A stretch of DNA of 40,058 bases from contig CAJYJH010000066.1 of NCBI GenBank assembly GCA_913775265.1, forward strand, positions 1 to 40,058. The letters run 5' to 3'. Below the pieces are notes generated by a model. That model worked only from the letters and a program-made list of their open reading frames with translations. It ran no database searches and had not been told where the DNA came from. The position numbers were made by a program, and so were the translations under genes. This stretch comes from an uncultured Mucilaginibacter sp. Lineage in GTDB: Bacteria; Bacteroidota; Bacteroidia; Sphingobacteriales; Sphingobacteriaceae. Below, in pieces: positions 1-7,222 of the stretch (position 1 is the stretch's first letter; every line of letters starts with the position of its first letter).

Positions 1-429
1 TTGCAGATCAGACCCATCGCTGCTCCTGGCCACAATAAGCACCACACCGTTGTAAAACTGATGAGCCGCTTGCAGTATAAGCACATCGGTAATGGTAGGG
101 CCGTTGCCCTGGTAAACGGTGCCCGCAGGCTGCTCGTACCTTTCAATGGCAATGTCAAAATAATAGGACTGGTAGCCACCAAGCCGCTCGAGCAGTATAT
201 CGGTACACACCTGCTCGGACGTGCCCAAAATGGTAACGCTTTTTTGCATCACAAAACGGCCGCTTTCCAGCTCGTTATAAAACACCTTTAAACCGTTGCC
301 AATGGCGGGTTGGTTGTTGCTGTCATCATAAACATAAAAAATAACGTCGCCGCGGGTATCGGTTGTGCCATAATTACTGCTATACACCGACGGGTCGCGC
401 CGCTGTGTTATTTCTACATATAAAGCCAT
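1..429 (-). CDS. Hypothetical protein, 3' end beyond the window
   Basis: An open frame runs leftward from an ATG at 429-427 to the window edge without a stop, giving at least 143 codons. The product begins MALYVEITQRRDPSVYSSNY and is rich in beta-type sequence (VIFYVYDD, KVFYNEL, YYFDIAIERYE). It has no signal peptide or membrane segment in the visible part. It lies 18 nt after the stop of the next upstream small gene, so it is probably the distal member of the same transcription unit. I do not recognise the family. The neighbours suggest a structural or accessory gene of a phage-like cassette, but this is inference only. The long open frame, continuous spacing with its neighbours and ordinary codon use support it as a real gene. 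Confidence 0.6.
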   Translation of the reverse strand, partial: MALYVEITQRRDPSVYSSNYGTTDTRGDVIFYVYDDSNNQPAIGNGLKVFYNELESGRFVMQKSVTILGTSEQVCTDILLERLGGYQSYYFDIAIERYEQPAGTVYQGNGPTITDVLILQAAHQFYNGVVLIVARSSDGSDLQ

Positions 430-447
430 AATTAAAAGTAATTGCGT

Positions 448-681
448 TTAAAAATTTAAAATGTGCATCACTTGCTGCATCACCTGCGCACTTAATTGCT
501 GCTCGTGCTGCCCGGCCTCCGCCGCGGTTTTGTACGTGATGGATATTGCGCTATCCTGACGGAGGGGCCCGCCATGTAAACCTTTTAACATTAGCCAGCT
601 TTGTACAGCAATGGTTAAAGGCACCGGCACTACCGCACCGGCTTGCCGTTTAAGCTTAAAGGGCTGCTTTGCGCGCGGCAT
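448..681 (-). CDS. Small hypothetical protein (77 aa)
   Basis: ATG at 681-679. It overlaps the end of the preceding gene (stop at 656) by 26 nt and is followed 18 nt later by the next gene. The product is basic at its N-terminus (MPRAKQPFKLKRQ), then has a hydrophobic stretch (AVVPVPLTIAVQSWLMLKGL) and a Gln-rich C-terminus. It is not recognised. The case for a real gene is its place in a tightly packed co-directional series of small frames; the sequence itself shows no diagnostic motif. It could be a phage-type minor structural protein or a spurious frame. Confidence 0.45.
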   Translation of the reverse strand: MPRAKQPFKLKRQAGAVVPVPLTIAVQSWLMLKGLHGGPLRQDSAISITYKTAAEAGQHEQQLSAQVMQQVMHILNF

Positions 682-883
682 AATTTTGCAGTAAAAGGTA
701 AGGCTGATAAAGCAGTTTAGCCATTATTGGCGGCAATCCATCAGTGCGGTACTGCATACTTAAATTGCCACCACTGTTGGCCATCAAGTAATTGGTATTG
801 TGCCGGTGGCTGATGAACAGCACCAGTTCGGGTTTGCTGAGCCGCCTGCCTAACAGGCGCTCGGCCTGGGCTAAGCTTTTCAT
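656..883 (-). CDS. Small hypothetical protein (75 aa)
   Basis: ATG at 883-881. It overlaps the stop of the upstream 153-aa gene in an ATGA arrangement (880-883), which is typical of translational coupling. The product starts MKSLAQAERLLGRRLSKPEL, a basic helical segment, and continues with polar sequence (SHRHNTNYLMANSGGNLS). No family is recognised. The four-base overlap with the gene before it is the best evidence that both are translated from one message. Confidence 0.5.
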   Translation of the reverse strand: MKSLAQAERLLGRRLSKPELVLFISHRHNTNYLMANSGGNLSMQYRTDGLPPIMAKLLYQPYLLLQNYAARKAAL

Positions 884-1341
884 AAAATTTCGTGATATAA
901 GGTTTGTAAGGTTAACGTGATATAGCCGCCGGCCGTAAGGGTATCAAAGGTATTGAGGTGATAAATGGTTTTAAACTCAACCTGCTGACCGGCCTTAATG
1001 CGGAAAAAACGCCCTTTGTTGTCGCCCCGGTGCTGCGACAGTTTGAGCATAAACTCTTTGCACAGGGCCAGGGCACGCTGCACTAAAATTTCCTGATCGG
1101 CAGTGCGGTCGCGGTTGTGCTCGGCTTTGTATAAAAAGTACAAAAACACCGGCACCTCGTTATGTACCGAGTGCGACAGGCCGTAGGTGAGATTAATAGC
1201 CGTTTCGGCCACCAGGCCCACCACCGGGAACTTTTTGGTACTGTCCAGCAGGTCGTTCAGTTCGGCGGCGCTGGCAAAAATAAATTGCGGTTTTTCCGAA
1301 AGCTGGTTCACCACGCTTTCAATAGGTTGTTTTATAGGCAT
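880..1341 (-). CDS. Hypothetical protein, possibly phage tail-terminator-like (153 aa)
   Basis: ATG at 1341-1339, 9 nt after the stop of the 74-codon gene before it. The protein is soluble, with no signal peptide. Its pattern is an N-terminal helix, a segment VVGLVAETAINLTYG, then VFLYFLYKAEHNRDRTADQE followed by a helix containing KEFMLKL, and a beta-rich C-terminus (FKTIYHLNTFDTLTAGGYIT). This order (target segment, F/Y-rich strand, charged loop, helix ending in F..KL) recalls tail-terminator or tail-completion proteins of Bacteroidetes phages, but I cannot confirm it from sequence alone. Tight packing with small neighbours fits a phage-like late-gene block. Reality of the gene is fairly certain; function is not. 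Confidence 0.6.
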   Translation of the reverse strand: MPIKQPIESVVNQLSEKPQFIFASAAELNDLLDSTKKFPVVGLVAETAINLTYGLSHSVHNEVPVFLYFLYKAEHNRDRTADQEILVQRALALCKEFMLKLSQHRGDNKGRFFRIKAGQQVEFKTIYHLNTFDTLTAGGYITLTLQTLYHEIL

Positions 1342-1350
1342 GCTGGCAGC

Positions 1351-1572
1351 TTAGTTTAACAGTCTAATAAACCACTTACCCAACCTGATGCCTTTGCATG
1401 CCGGCAACAGTTCGTCGCTGCTCAAAGGTAAATGCTGTGTATTTTTAATGCTGATGCCTTTTTGCGGCAACCGTACCCAAAACAACTGTCGGGATACATA
1501 CATCAAACCGAATTGCCTGCCAAACCAACGGATGCGCCTCAACCGCGCCAAACTCAACTGCTCCACTCCCAT
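1351..1572 (-). CDS. Small basic hypothetical protein (73 aa)
   Basis: The ATG at 1572-1570 is preferred over the GTG one codon upstream. The gene ends 9 nt before the next start (1341), in keeping with an operon. The product is strongly basic and aromatic (RLRRIRWFGRQFGLMYVSRQ, then LPQKGISIKNTQHLP) with no membrane segment or signal. Not recognised. It is the first visible member of the left-edge small-gene series. Nothing upstream resembles a strong promoter, and the preceding intergenic space carries a repeat pair. Confidence 0.45.
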   Translation of the reverse strand: MGVEQLSLARLRRIRWFGRQFGLMYVSRQLFWVRLPQKGISIKNTQHLPLSSDELLPACKGIRLGKWFIRLLN

Positions 1573-1665
1573 CACTCCAAATTTTTATTTCATCCTAATT
1601 TACGGGTTTGTTTAGTTAATAACAAATATTTATTATTATCATTTTAATTGGTTTTGTATTGAGAC

Positions 1666-1800
1666 AACCTCACCCTAACCCTCCCCGGGTGTGGAGGGGA
1701 TTCTTTTAGGCCGAACTGGAACTCATGGAATTATATTAATTAGCAGAATTATTTTGCGCGTTCAAAAGTCAGCCCTCACGGGGAGGATTTAGGTGTGGCT
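1666..1800. repeat. MITE-like intergenic inverted repeat
   Basis: The left arm (about 1666-1710) contains CACCCTAACCCTCCCCGG and GGAGGGGATTCTTTTA. The right arm (1765-1800) is its imperfect reverse complement, ending GGGGAGGATTTAGGTGTGGC. The arms enclose about 55 bp of AT-rich sequence. The same arm sequence recurs at 3530-3563 and at both ends of 39442-39700, so this is a dispersed family. There is no coding capacity, and no clear target-site duplication was seen. Confidence 0.6.
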
Positions 1801-1894
1801 ATAAGTAGAAATGCATGGCTTATGTTTGGAGAAATTGCAACCATAAGCTGCGAATAATAGTGGTGAGAGGCACACAGCATGCAATACCAACCTG

Positions 1895-1932
1895 CCCGTC
1901 CGAATGGCTTGAATAGGCGAAATTCGGACGGG
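1895..1932 (-). terminator. Hairpin after the quinone oxidoreductase gene
   Basis: Perfect 11-bp arms CCCGTCCGAAT and ATTCGGACGGG enclose 16 nt. The structure starts 17 nt past the stop of the leftward gene at 1950. No T-run follows in either direction, so it may stabilise the 3' end rather than act as a classical intrinsic terminator. Confidence 0.4.
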
Positions 1933-1949
1933 ATAATCCGTTGTTGAGA

Positions 1950-2891
1950 TCACCTTGAAAGAATAATCTTTCCAAATGCTTCCCCCGATTCAAGGTATCG
2001 ATGAGCTTCCGCAGCTTCTTCAAACTGGAAAGTCTTGTCAATCACAGGCTTAATTTTGCTATGAATAACCATATCGAACAGAATGAGCATTGCGTCTTTA
2101 ATCATGTGCTCATCTACAGAACTTAAACTCATGGCGTGGAATGATAATGACTTTTGAAACCTACTTAACCAGCTCATGCCAAAGTCAGGCTTTGGAAACC
2201 CGCCAGCCGCTCCAAGCAGTAGATAGCGTCCATTTTTACACAGCAAATTAACGTAGGGGTCAAGCTCAGAACCCGCTACCGGATCAAATATCGCTTGATA
2301 TGTATCAGTAGCTACATCTTTAAGATCTGATAAAATGCGTGCACCTAAATGCTTTATATTTTCCGCTTTTATGGCAGAAGAGGTTTCGGCAGTAACTGCT
2401 AAATCACTTAATAAGGCTAATTGGGTGGTAATCAAACCTATTCCGCCACCTGCACCACGTACAAGTATACAGTCACCGGATTGTAGGCCCGCTTGTTGCA
2501 ATGAAAAATAAGCAACCAAGGTGTTCACGCCAAGACTAATGACTTGATTGAAAGTAAGTTCATCAGGAATAAAGACGAGGCTACTTGCCCGCACTGACAC
2601 CTGTTCCGCGTAGCCTCCACCCTGAACCAAGGCAAACACTTTTTTACCAAGCCATTGCTGGTCAACGCCATGACCTACCGCTGAGACAATGCCCGCAACC
2701 TCGATTCCCGGAATAAATCCCGGCGTTGATACACCGGGGTAAGTACCTTTTCTAAACATTACATCTACGGTGCCGACACCTGCTGCTTTGATATCAATCA
2801 AAACATATCCTTCATCAGGGCTTGGGCTTGCGACCTCAATGATTTTTAGCACGTCAGGTGATCCAAAACTGCTTACATATATAGCTTTCAT
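1950..2891 (-). CDS. NAD(P)H:quinone oxidoreductase, zinc-independent MDR family
   Basis: 313 aa, ATG at 2891-2889. Family role: NADPH-dependent reduction of quinones or alpha,beta-unsaturated carbonyls in the cytosol. Visible features are the MDR start MKAIYVSSFGSPDVLKI, the GroES-like domain with the segment AAGVGTVDVMFRKGTYPG, a conserved PGIEVAGIVSAVG around residues 60-75, and the nucleotide-binding loop GAGGGIG near residue 145 followed by a Rossmann half. The structural-zinc cysteines of true alcohol dehydrogenases are absent, which favours the QOR branch. The C-terminal FEEAAEAHRYLESGEAFGKIIL is typical. It is divergent from an HxlR regulator 126 bp away, which probably controls it. 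The substrate cannot be read from sequence. Confidence 0.9.
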   Translation of the reverse strand: MKAIYVSSFGSPDVLKIIEVASPSPDEGYVLIDIKAAGVGTVDVMFRKGTYPGVSTPGFIPGIEVAGIVSAVGHGVDQQWLGKKVFALVQGGGYAEQVSVRASSLVFIPDELTFNQVISLGVNTLVAYFSLQQAGLQSGDCILVRGAGGGIGLITTQLALLSDLAVTAETSSAIKAENIKHLGARILSDLKDVATDTYQAIFDPVAGSELDPYVNLLCKNGRYLLLGAAGGFPKPDFGMSWLSRFQKSLSFHAMSLSSVDEHMIKDAMLILFDMVIHSKIKPVIDKTFQFEEAAEAHRYLESGEAFGKIILSR

Positions 2892-2945
2892 AATAATTTA
2901 TATTTTCAGTAAAACTAAGGTTGAGATCAGTCTGCGGCACCATCA

Positions 2946-2969
2946 GTTACCTTATGGTAACCGGTAACC
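2946..2969. promoter_or_regulatory. Candidate HxlR operator between oxidoreductase and regulator
   Basis: GTTACC-TTAT-GGTAAC is a perfect 6-bp inverted repeat (2946-2961). It overlaps a direct duplication GGTAACCGGTAACC (2956-2969). It sits in the 126-bp divergent promoter region, 49 nt before the HxlR start and about 55 nt from the oxidoreductase start. HxlR dimers bind dyads of this kind. Assignment is by position and symmetry. Confidence 0.5.
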
Positions 2970-3017
2970 AACGAGAAACTATTTAATACTTTTTAACTTC
3001 GTAAAAAATACATATTC

Positions 3018-3443
3018 ATGGATAAAGATGTTAATGAATCAATTCGATTAGAGTGCTTGGAAAATATTATTGCTATTCAGGATGCAGTAGAAGTACTATC
3101 AGGCAAATGGCGGGTTGCTATCATTGTAGCTTTGAATATGAAAAAAGAGCTATGTTTTAAAGAGTTGAAATCTGAGCTGCCTTATATTTCGGCTAAAGTA
3201 CTGACGCAGGAACTTAAGTTTTTGGAAAAACACATGTTGATTAGCCGCGTAGAACAATCATTAAAACCACTAAAGGTGATTTACAGCTTATCAGCCTATG
3301 GACTTACATTAAACGACGCCATCTTTTCCTTATTGGGCTGGGGTTTGGGGCATCGGCAGCTTATGCTTGGAAAAGAAATTGGAGCTGACAATAACGCAAA
3401 ACGCCTCATACAAATTCGGAATAACTTGTATCATACTTGTTAA
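3018..3443 (+). CDS. HxlR-family transcriptional regulator
   Basis: 141 aa, ATG start. This is a winged-helix DNA-binding protein of the HxlR/MarR-like group, in which a reactive cysteine or a small electrophile often modulates binding. The core is LSGKWRVAIIVAL (residues 28-40, the conserved GKW), then FKELKSELPYISAKVLTQELKFLE as the recognition region, and the wing VEQSLKPLKVIYSLSAYG. Cysteine residues occur early (RLECLEN) and in the helix KKELCF, and could sense oxidants. It is divergent from the quinone oxidoreductase, a standard HxlR arrangement, so local control of that gene is inferred. The palindrome at 2946-2969 is the likely site. Confidence 0.92.
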   Translation: MDKDVNESIRLECLENIIAIQDAVEVLSGKWRVAIIVALNMKKELCFKELKSELPYISAKVLTQELKFLEKHMLISRVEQSLKPLKVIYSLSAYGLTLNDAIFSLLGWGLGHRQLMLGKEIGADNNAKRLIQIRNNLYHTC

Positions 3444-3529
3444 AGATAACTAATTGATTTCAGTAGGCAGCCCTTGTTACCGCAAGGGTAGATGTTTATG
3501 AATTTGCCGCATAGAATATGCTGCTATAA

Positions 3530-3563
3530 AGTCCTCCTTACCGGCGAGGATTTAGGTGGGGCT
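3530..3563. repeat. Solitary copy of the intergenic repeat arm
   Basis: GTCCTCCTTACCGGCGAGG followed by ATTTAGGTGGGGCT is the same sequence, in the same sense, as the right arms of the elements at 1666-1800 and 39442-39700. No partner arm is seen nearby, so this is a single-arm relic in the 240-bp gap between convergent genes. Confidence 0.5.
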
Positions 3564-3683
3564 GTTTGATGCTAATTGAAGATATTTCTAAATATCAATG
3601 TAACGGTACACACGCGTGGCGGGTGGTTGAATACACGCCAACTATCCGCCACGAATAAATACCGTCACCCATCCTTTACTCCC

Positions 3684-5285
3684 CTACAAACTCCTCACCA
3701 GCGATACATCATCAACATGGCAATAGGCACCGGCGGCGCCTTCGGCGTTGATGCCAATTTCGGCCCAGCCGGCTTTAATCAAAATATTAGGCAGGGTGAT
3801 AGTTTGCCAGGTGGCATGAGCGTCCTTTATGTCTGCGGTAAACGTTTTGTTTTGGCTGATGGCATAGAGTTGCAGACCGGTAAAACCTGCGTTGTTGTGT
3901 ACTTTGGCCGTAAGCGTGTAGCGGCCGTCAGGCAGTGGCAAATGGGCAGATGACCGAACCACCTGACTAATTTTGCGCTTAAAAGGTACGGTGTCGGTAA
4001 TATTCAGGCTTTTTTCGCCGATCACGTAGTGGCGGTCGGCCTCGGTGTTAAAGTAGTTGAGCACGGGCGAGGTGGGGCTGTTTACGGCGATAGCGTTGCC
4101 CTGCAGCACGGTAGTTTGCCAGCCCAGCAACTGCTCCTGCACGGGTTTTACCTTGCTGGGGATGTAATTGCGGTCGGCCTCAAAGCTGCCGTTTTTGGCG
4201 TAATTGTTATCGGCGGCAACCGTCCATAGGCCGGTTCGGGCATCCAGGTTCCAGGCACTGAGCGAGTTAAAATAAGGCGTATCACCATCAAACGAGAGCG
4301 GCACCCACTGGTTGTACCCCAGGCCATTACCGGCAAAATCGGCCCAGCGGTCGCCGCAAAAAATAACGGTTTCCTGGCGGCTGCCTTTTACGGTAACAAA
4401 AAAGCCGGTTTGTGTCACGTGGGCATAATCGTGGCCGCTGCCGGGCATTACCTGCATGTTGTTGGCGGGTGTGTAAGGGCCGCGTATATTATCGGCCACC
4501 AGATAATAAGCCAGCGACGAGTCCCAGCCGTAAATATTGGAAGCGCACATGTAATACTTGCCCCGGTACTTAAACATACAGTTGCCCTCGCGGCTGGCGC
4601 CTGCAAATACCTGCACGCAATCCAGCAGGCCCACCTTGCCATCATTCAGCCCAATCTCCGACACATAAATTTTGTTGCGGCCACGGCCGTACGAGTATAT
4701 CAGGTACGATTTGCCGGTATCCGGGTCGGTAAATACGGTTTGGTCGCCGGTGTTGGGCGTACCAATCAGAGGCTGCATGTCAATTTTCTGGTGCCAGGCA
4801 AAGCGGCTGGTAGGCGATTGTGCCAAAGCCACCAGCACCTGGTTGCCATGCTGCACAAACAGGGCGTACTTCTTCAGGTCTTTAAGGTAAGCCACGCCCA
4901 GGCGCCCTACCCAGGTTTTGCGGCCGTCCGGAAAAGCATCTGCCTCGGTAAACACATCGGGCTCGGCATGCCAGTTCACCAGATCGGCAGATGAATAGCA
5001 CGTCACAGCCTCAAAGGTGCTGGTAGGCAAGGTAACGGCCGGATTGGCGCGGTACACATCGGCCTCGCGGTAGTGCACACCGTACCAGTAATACGTAAGT
5101 TTACCGGTGGCCGGGTCAGGAAAACGGAAGATGCCTCCTCCCTGGCTGTAAATGGGCTTACCATCGGCAGTGTTCCAAAACACGTCGTTTTGTATGCGCT
5201 GCGATTGCGTTTGCGCTGTTAAGCGTTTGCCGCCCCACAGCAGGCTCAGCAAACACAGCCCGATTACCGATTTTATTACTTTCAT
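3684..5285 (-). CDS. Secreted GH43-like five-bladed propeller glycosidase with C-terminal beta domain
   Basis: 533 aa, ATG at 5285-5283. The signal peptide MKVIKSVIGLCLLSLLWGG ends near AQTQ. Residues 30-355 form a GH43/DUF377-like propeller: TADGKPIYSQGGGIF at the start, YYWYGVHY, CYSSADLVNWHAE, FTDPDTGKSYLIYSYG with D187 as a candidate pKa modulator, and SREGNCMFKYRGKYYMCAS with E233 as candidate general acid. This resembles the GH43 branch acting on galactan-type or arabinose-containing glycans, but substrate is not deducible. Residues about 365-533 (KNGSFEADRN onward) look like a beta-sandwich carbohydrate-binding domain. It stands alone: no SusC/SusD pair or hybrid sensor is adjacent, so it is not part of a visible polysaccharide-utilisation locus. 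Confidence 0.82.
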   Translation of the reverse strand: MKVIKSVIGLCLLSLLWGGKRLTAQTQSQRIQNDVFWNTADGKPIYSQGGGIFRFPDPATGKLTYYWYGVHYREADVYRANPAVTLPTSTFEAVTCYSSADLVNWHAEPDVFTEADAFPDGRKTWVGRLGVAYLKDLKKYALFVQHGNQVLVALAQSPTSRFAWHQKIDMQPLIGTPNTGDQTVFTDPDTGKSYLIYSYGRGRNKIYVSEIGLNDGKVGLLDCVQVFAGASREGNCMFKYRGKYYMCASNIYGWDSSLAYYLVADNIRGPYTPANNMQVMPGSGHDYAHVTQTGFFVTVKGSRQETVIFCGDRWADFAGNGLGYNQWVPLSFDGDTPYFNSLSAWNLDARTGLWTVAADNNYAKNGSFEADRNYIPSKVKPVQEQLLGWQTTVLQGNAIAVNSPTSPVLNYFNTEADRHYVIGEKSLNITDTVPFKRKISQVVRSSAHLPLPDGRYTLTAKVHNNAGFTGLQLYAISQNKTFTADIKDAHATWQTITLPNILIKAGWAEIGINAEGAAGAYCHVDDVSLVRSL

Positions 5286-5655
5286 GGTTAGGTATTTATT
5301 GGCACACTAAAAATGCGGGTTATTTTAGTGGCGGGTGTCCTGTACTGTGCTGAATGATTTACAAGGTAGCGAAAGTTAATGGACTACTGTGCTTATCTCA
5401 TCACTTTTGCCCCCCTTCGCTACCACAAGCGGGACGCTTGCGGTACCATAAGGTAAGTGTACGATAGGCAGCGTTTCTATAGTTTCGGGGTTTAAGCAGT
5501 TATGCAAGGCAGAACGAAAATCCCGGTGTACTCGTTGTACATCAAATATTTTACTTACATTCACCAATATACTATCCGGCTCCTGAATATTTTTTTCATT
5601 CGTAATTTATTTAACCTAAACGCTGCGAAACCTAACATCGCTTTTTAATCATACT
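5286..5655. other. Intergenic region with REP-like hairpin
   Basis: This is a 370-bp divergent promoter region between the GH43-like gene and a TlpA gene. The only clear structure is at 5421-5445, ACCACAAGCG-GGA-CGCTTGCGGT, an imperfect 10-bp stem of REP type. A 63-codon minus-strand frame crosses the hairpin and has no protein-like features. No promoter box is convincing. Confidence 0.5.
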
Positions 5656-7101
5656 ATGAAAAAGCTATCGCTAATTGTGTTGTTACTGTGTTACACGTTT
5701 TCGGTTATCGGCCAAACAAAACAGGCTGAGCCGCTCATCATCCAGGGCAAACTGACCAACACCACCGAAAAAATGATTAAGATTTTTTTTGAGGATGAGT
5801 ATGGCAGGTATGTTATAGATACCATCAACATTAACCCTGACGGTAGCTTTTACCTGAAAACTTATGATATTAAAGGGCCGCAACGCACCAGCATGCAGCA
5901 AAACAGCCTGCAGATTAACCGGATTTACGTGGCCCCGGGTTACAACCTCACCATCACCGGTGATGCCAGCAATTACCTAACGTTGTTCAAAACCAAGCGT
6001 ATTTCCGGTATCGGAGCCGAAACCAATGCCTACCGTGTTAAACTTGATTCGATACTGGCGGCCCGTAACGACAGAACCGCCTGGTATGAATTAAAGCTTG
6101 ACGAACTTTTGCCCTACATCCAAAAAACAAAGGCACTGAACGACTCTGTGTTTCATGTTGTTTTCAGCAAAAAGGCTCAACAGGATAAATACTTTGACAC
6201 CTTTAAGCGCATGATTAGCGTTGATGAGCAAAGCATGGCCTACTATATGCTTTTGCAGCACCTCGAAATGGGTAAATACAGCGCCCAAGAAATGGAAGAC
6301 GTTGCCCGCAAAAATCTCCCTATTATTTTTAAAGGAGGCGTGTCGCAAGATAAATATTTGGAGAGCGGGGATTACACATCGTGGATTATGCCGCTGTACT
6401 TTGCTTTTAACCGTAAGCTGGATGGTTTAAAAGACTCAGTGGCGGTCAGGAAGCCCGGTTACACACTCAGCGCCATTAATAAGTTATACACCGGAAAAGT
6501 GCGCGACAGGTATTTGTATGCTACGGTTAATTCGGGCATATCGCGGGCAAGCACCATTGAGCAGTTAAACATCAGTAAAAAGAAATCTCAGGATTTGCTT
6601 GATGCCATACGCGAGGTTTCGCTCAAAAATGATATTGCCAAGGCGTTTAAAGAAAAGGAAGATCAACTGATGCTGGTACAAACCGGGCAGCCGGCTCCGG
6701 CTTTTAACCTGCCCAGCGACCAGGGCAAGTTTTATAACCTCGACAATTTTAAAGGCAAGGTACTGTACATTGACCTGTGGGCCAGCTGGTGCGCCCCCTG
6801 CCGCCAGGAAATACCTAATTTTAAAAAACTCAGCGAAAGCTACAAAGGCAACCAGCAGATTGAATTTTTGTCGATCGCAGTTTTTGACGGCGAACGCGAG
6901 TGGCGCAAAGCGCTTGATACCGAAAAACCCACCTGGTTACAGCTTTATGATGATAAAGGTACGGTAGCCCGGTCGTACGTGGCCAATGCCATACCCAAAT
7001 ACATACTCATAGACAAGCAGGGCAAGGTGGTTAATTTTAACGCCCCGGGGCCGGGCAGCGCCGATATTAAAAGGCTTTTGGATGCTGAGATAGCTAAGTA
7101 A
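5656..7101 (+). CDS. TlpA-family thioredoxin-like protein with DUF4369-type N-terminus
   Basis: 481 aa, ATG start. The signal peptide MKKLSLIVLLLCYTFSVIGQ directs export to the periplasm. Residues 25-130 form a beta-rich DUF4369-like domain (IIQGKLTNTTEKMIKIFFED, then LTITGDASNY). The helical middle has no recognised fold. A C-terminal thioredoxin domain from about residue 345 contains QTGQPAPAFNLPS and WASWCAPC, with redox cysteines C379 and C382, plus the cis-Pro segment NAIPKYILIDKQG. Family members reduce disulfides or c-type cytochrome apoproteins. It is monocistronic by layout, convergent with the efflux operon. One of three TlpA-like proteins in this window (see 21149 and 37109). The physiological partner is unknown. 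Confidence 0.9.
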   Translation: MKKLSLIVLLLCYTFSVIGQTKQAEPLIIQGKLTNTTEKMIKIFFEDEYGRYVIDTININPDGSFYLKTYDIKGPQRTSMQQNSLQINRIYVAPGYNLTITGDASNYLTLFKTKRISGIGAETNAYRVKLDSILAARNDRTAWYELKLDELLPYIQKTKALNDSVFHVVFSKKAQQDKYFDTFKRMISVDEQSMAYYMLLQHLEMGKYSAQEMEDVARKNLPIIFKGGVSQDKYLESGDYTSWIMPLYFAFNRKLDGLKDSVAVRKPGYTLSAINKLYTGKVRDRYLYATVNSGISRASTIEQLNISKKKSQDLLDAIREVSLKNDIAKAFKEKEDQLMLVQTGQPAPAFNLPSDQGKFYNLDNFKGKVLYIDLWASWCAPCRQEIPNFKKLSESYKGNQQIEFLSIAVFDGEREWRKALDTEKPTWLQLYDDKGTVARSYVANAIPKYILIDKQGKVVNFNAPGPGSADIKRLLDAEIAK

Positions 7102-7177
7102 TTAAACGCGGTTAAAGATGGCATGTAGCTCCATCACTTTACAACTTATAATTCCAAGAACAGAAATTATTGATTAT

Positions 7178-7203
7178 GGGCTCTGCCTAAGTACGCTGAG
7201 CCC
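7178..7203. terminator. Hairpin between convergent TlpA and efflux genes
   Basis: GGGCTC and GAGCCC enclose 14 nt between two convergent genes. There is no strong T-run. It may serve as a weak bidirectional terminator. Confidence 0.3.
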
Positions 7204-7222
7204 TTAGTTCCTTAGTGAAACC

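Larger units (their letters stand above)
1573..1949. other. Intergenic region with repeat pair and hairpin
   Basis: No convincing gene lies here. It holds the inverted-repeat element at 1666-1800 and the hairpin at 1895-1932, both described separately. Short open frames in the stretch have no protein-like features. Confidence 0.6.

Noticed and set aside
1..291. A 96-codon plus-strand frame at the left edge
   Set aside because: The minus-strand frame over the same bases is longer (1-429), starts with ATG at operon spacing, and gives a more protein-like product.
4410..4994. A 194-codon plus-strand frame
   Set aside because: It is antisense to the GH43-like gene, which has clear signal peptide and propeller motifs. 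The antisense product shows no domain.
5376..5567. A 63-codon minus-strand frame
   Set aside because: It reads through the REP-like hairpin, which accounts for part of its sequence, and has no start signal or domain.
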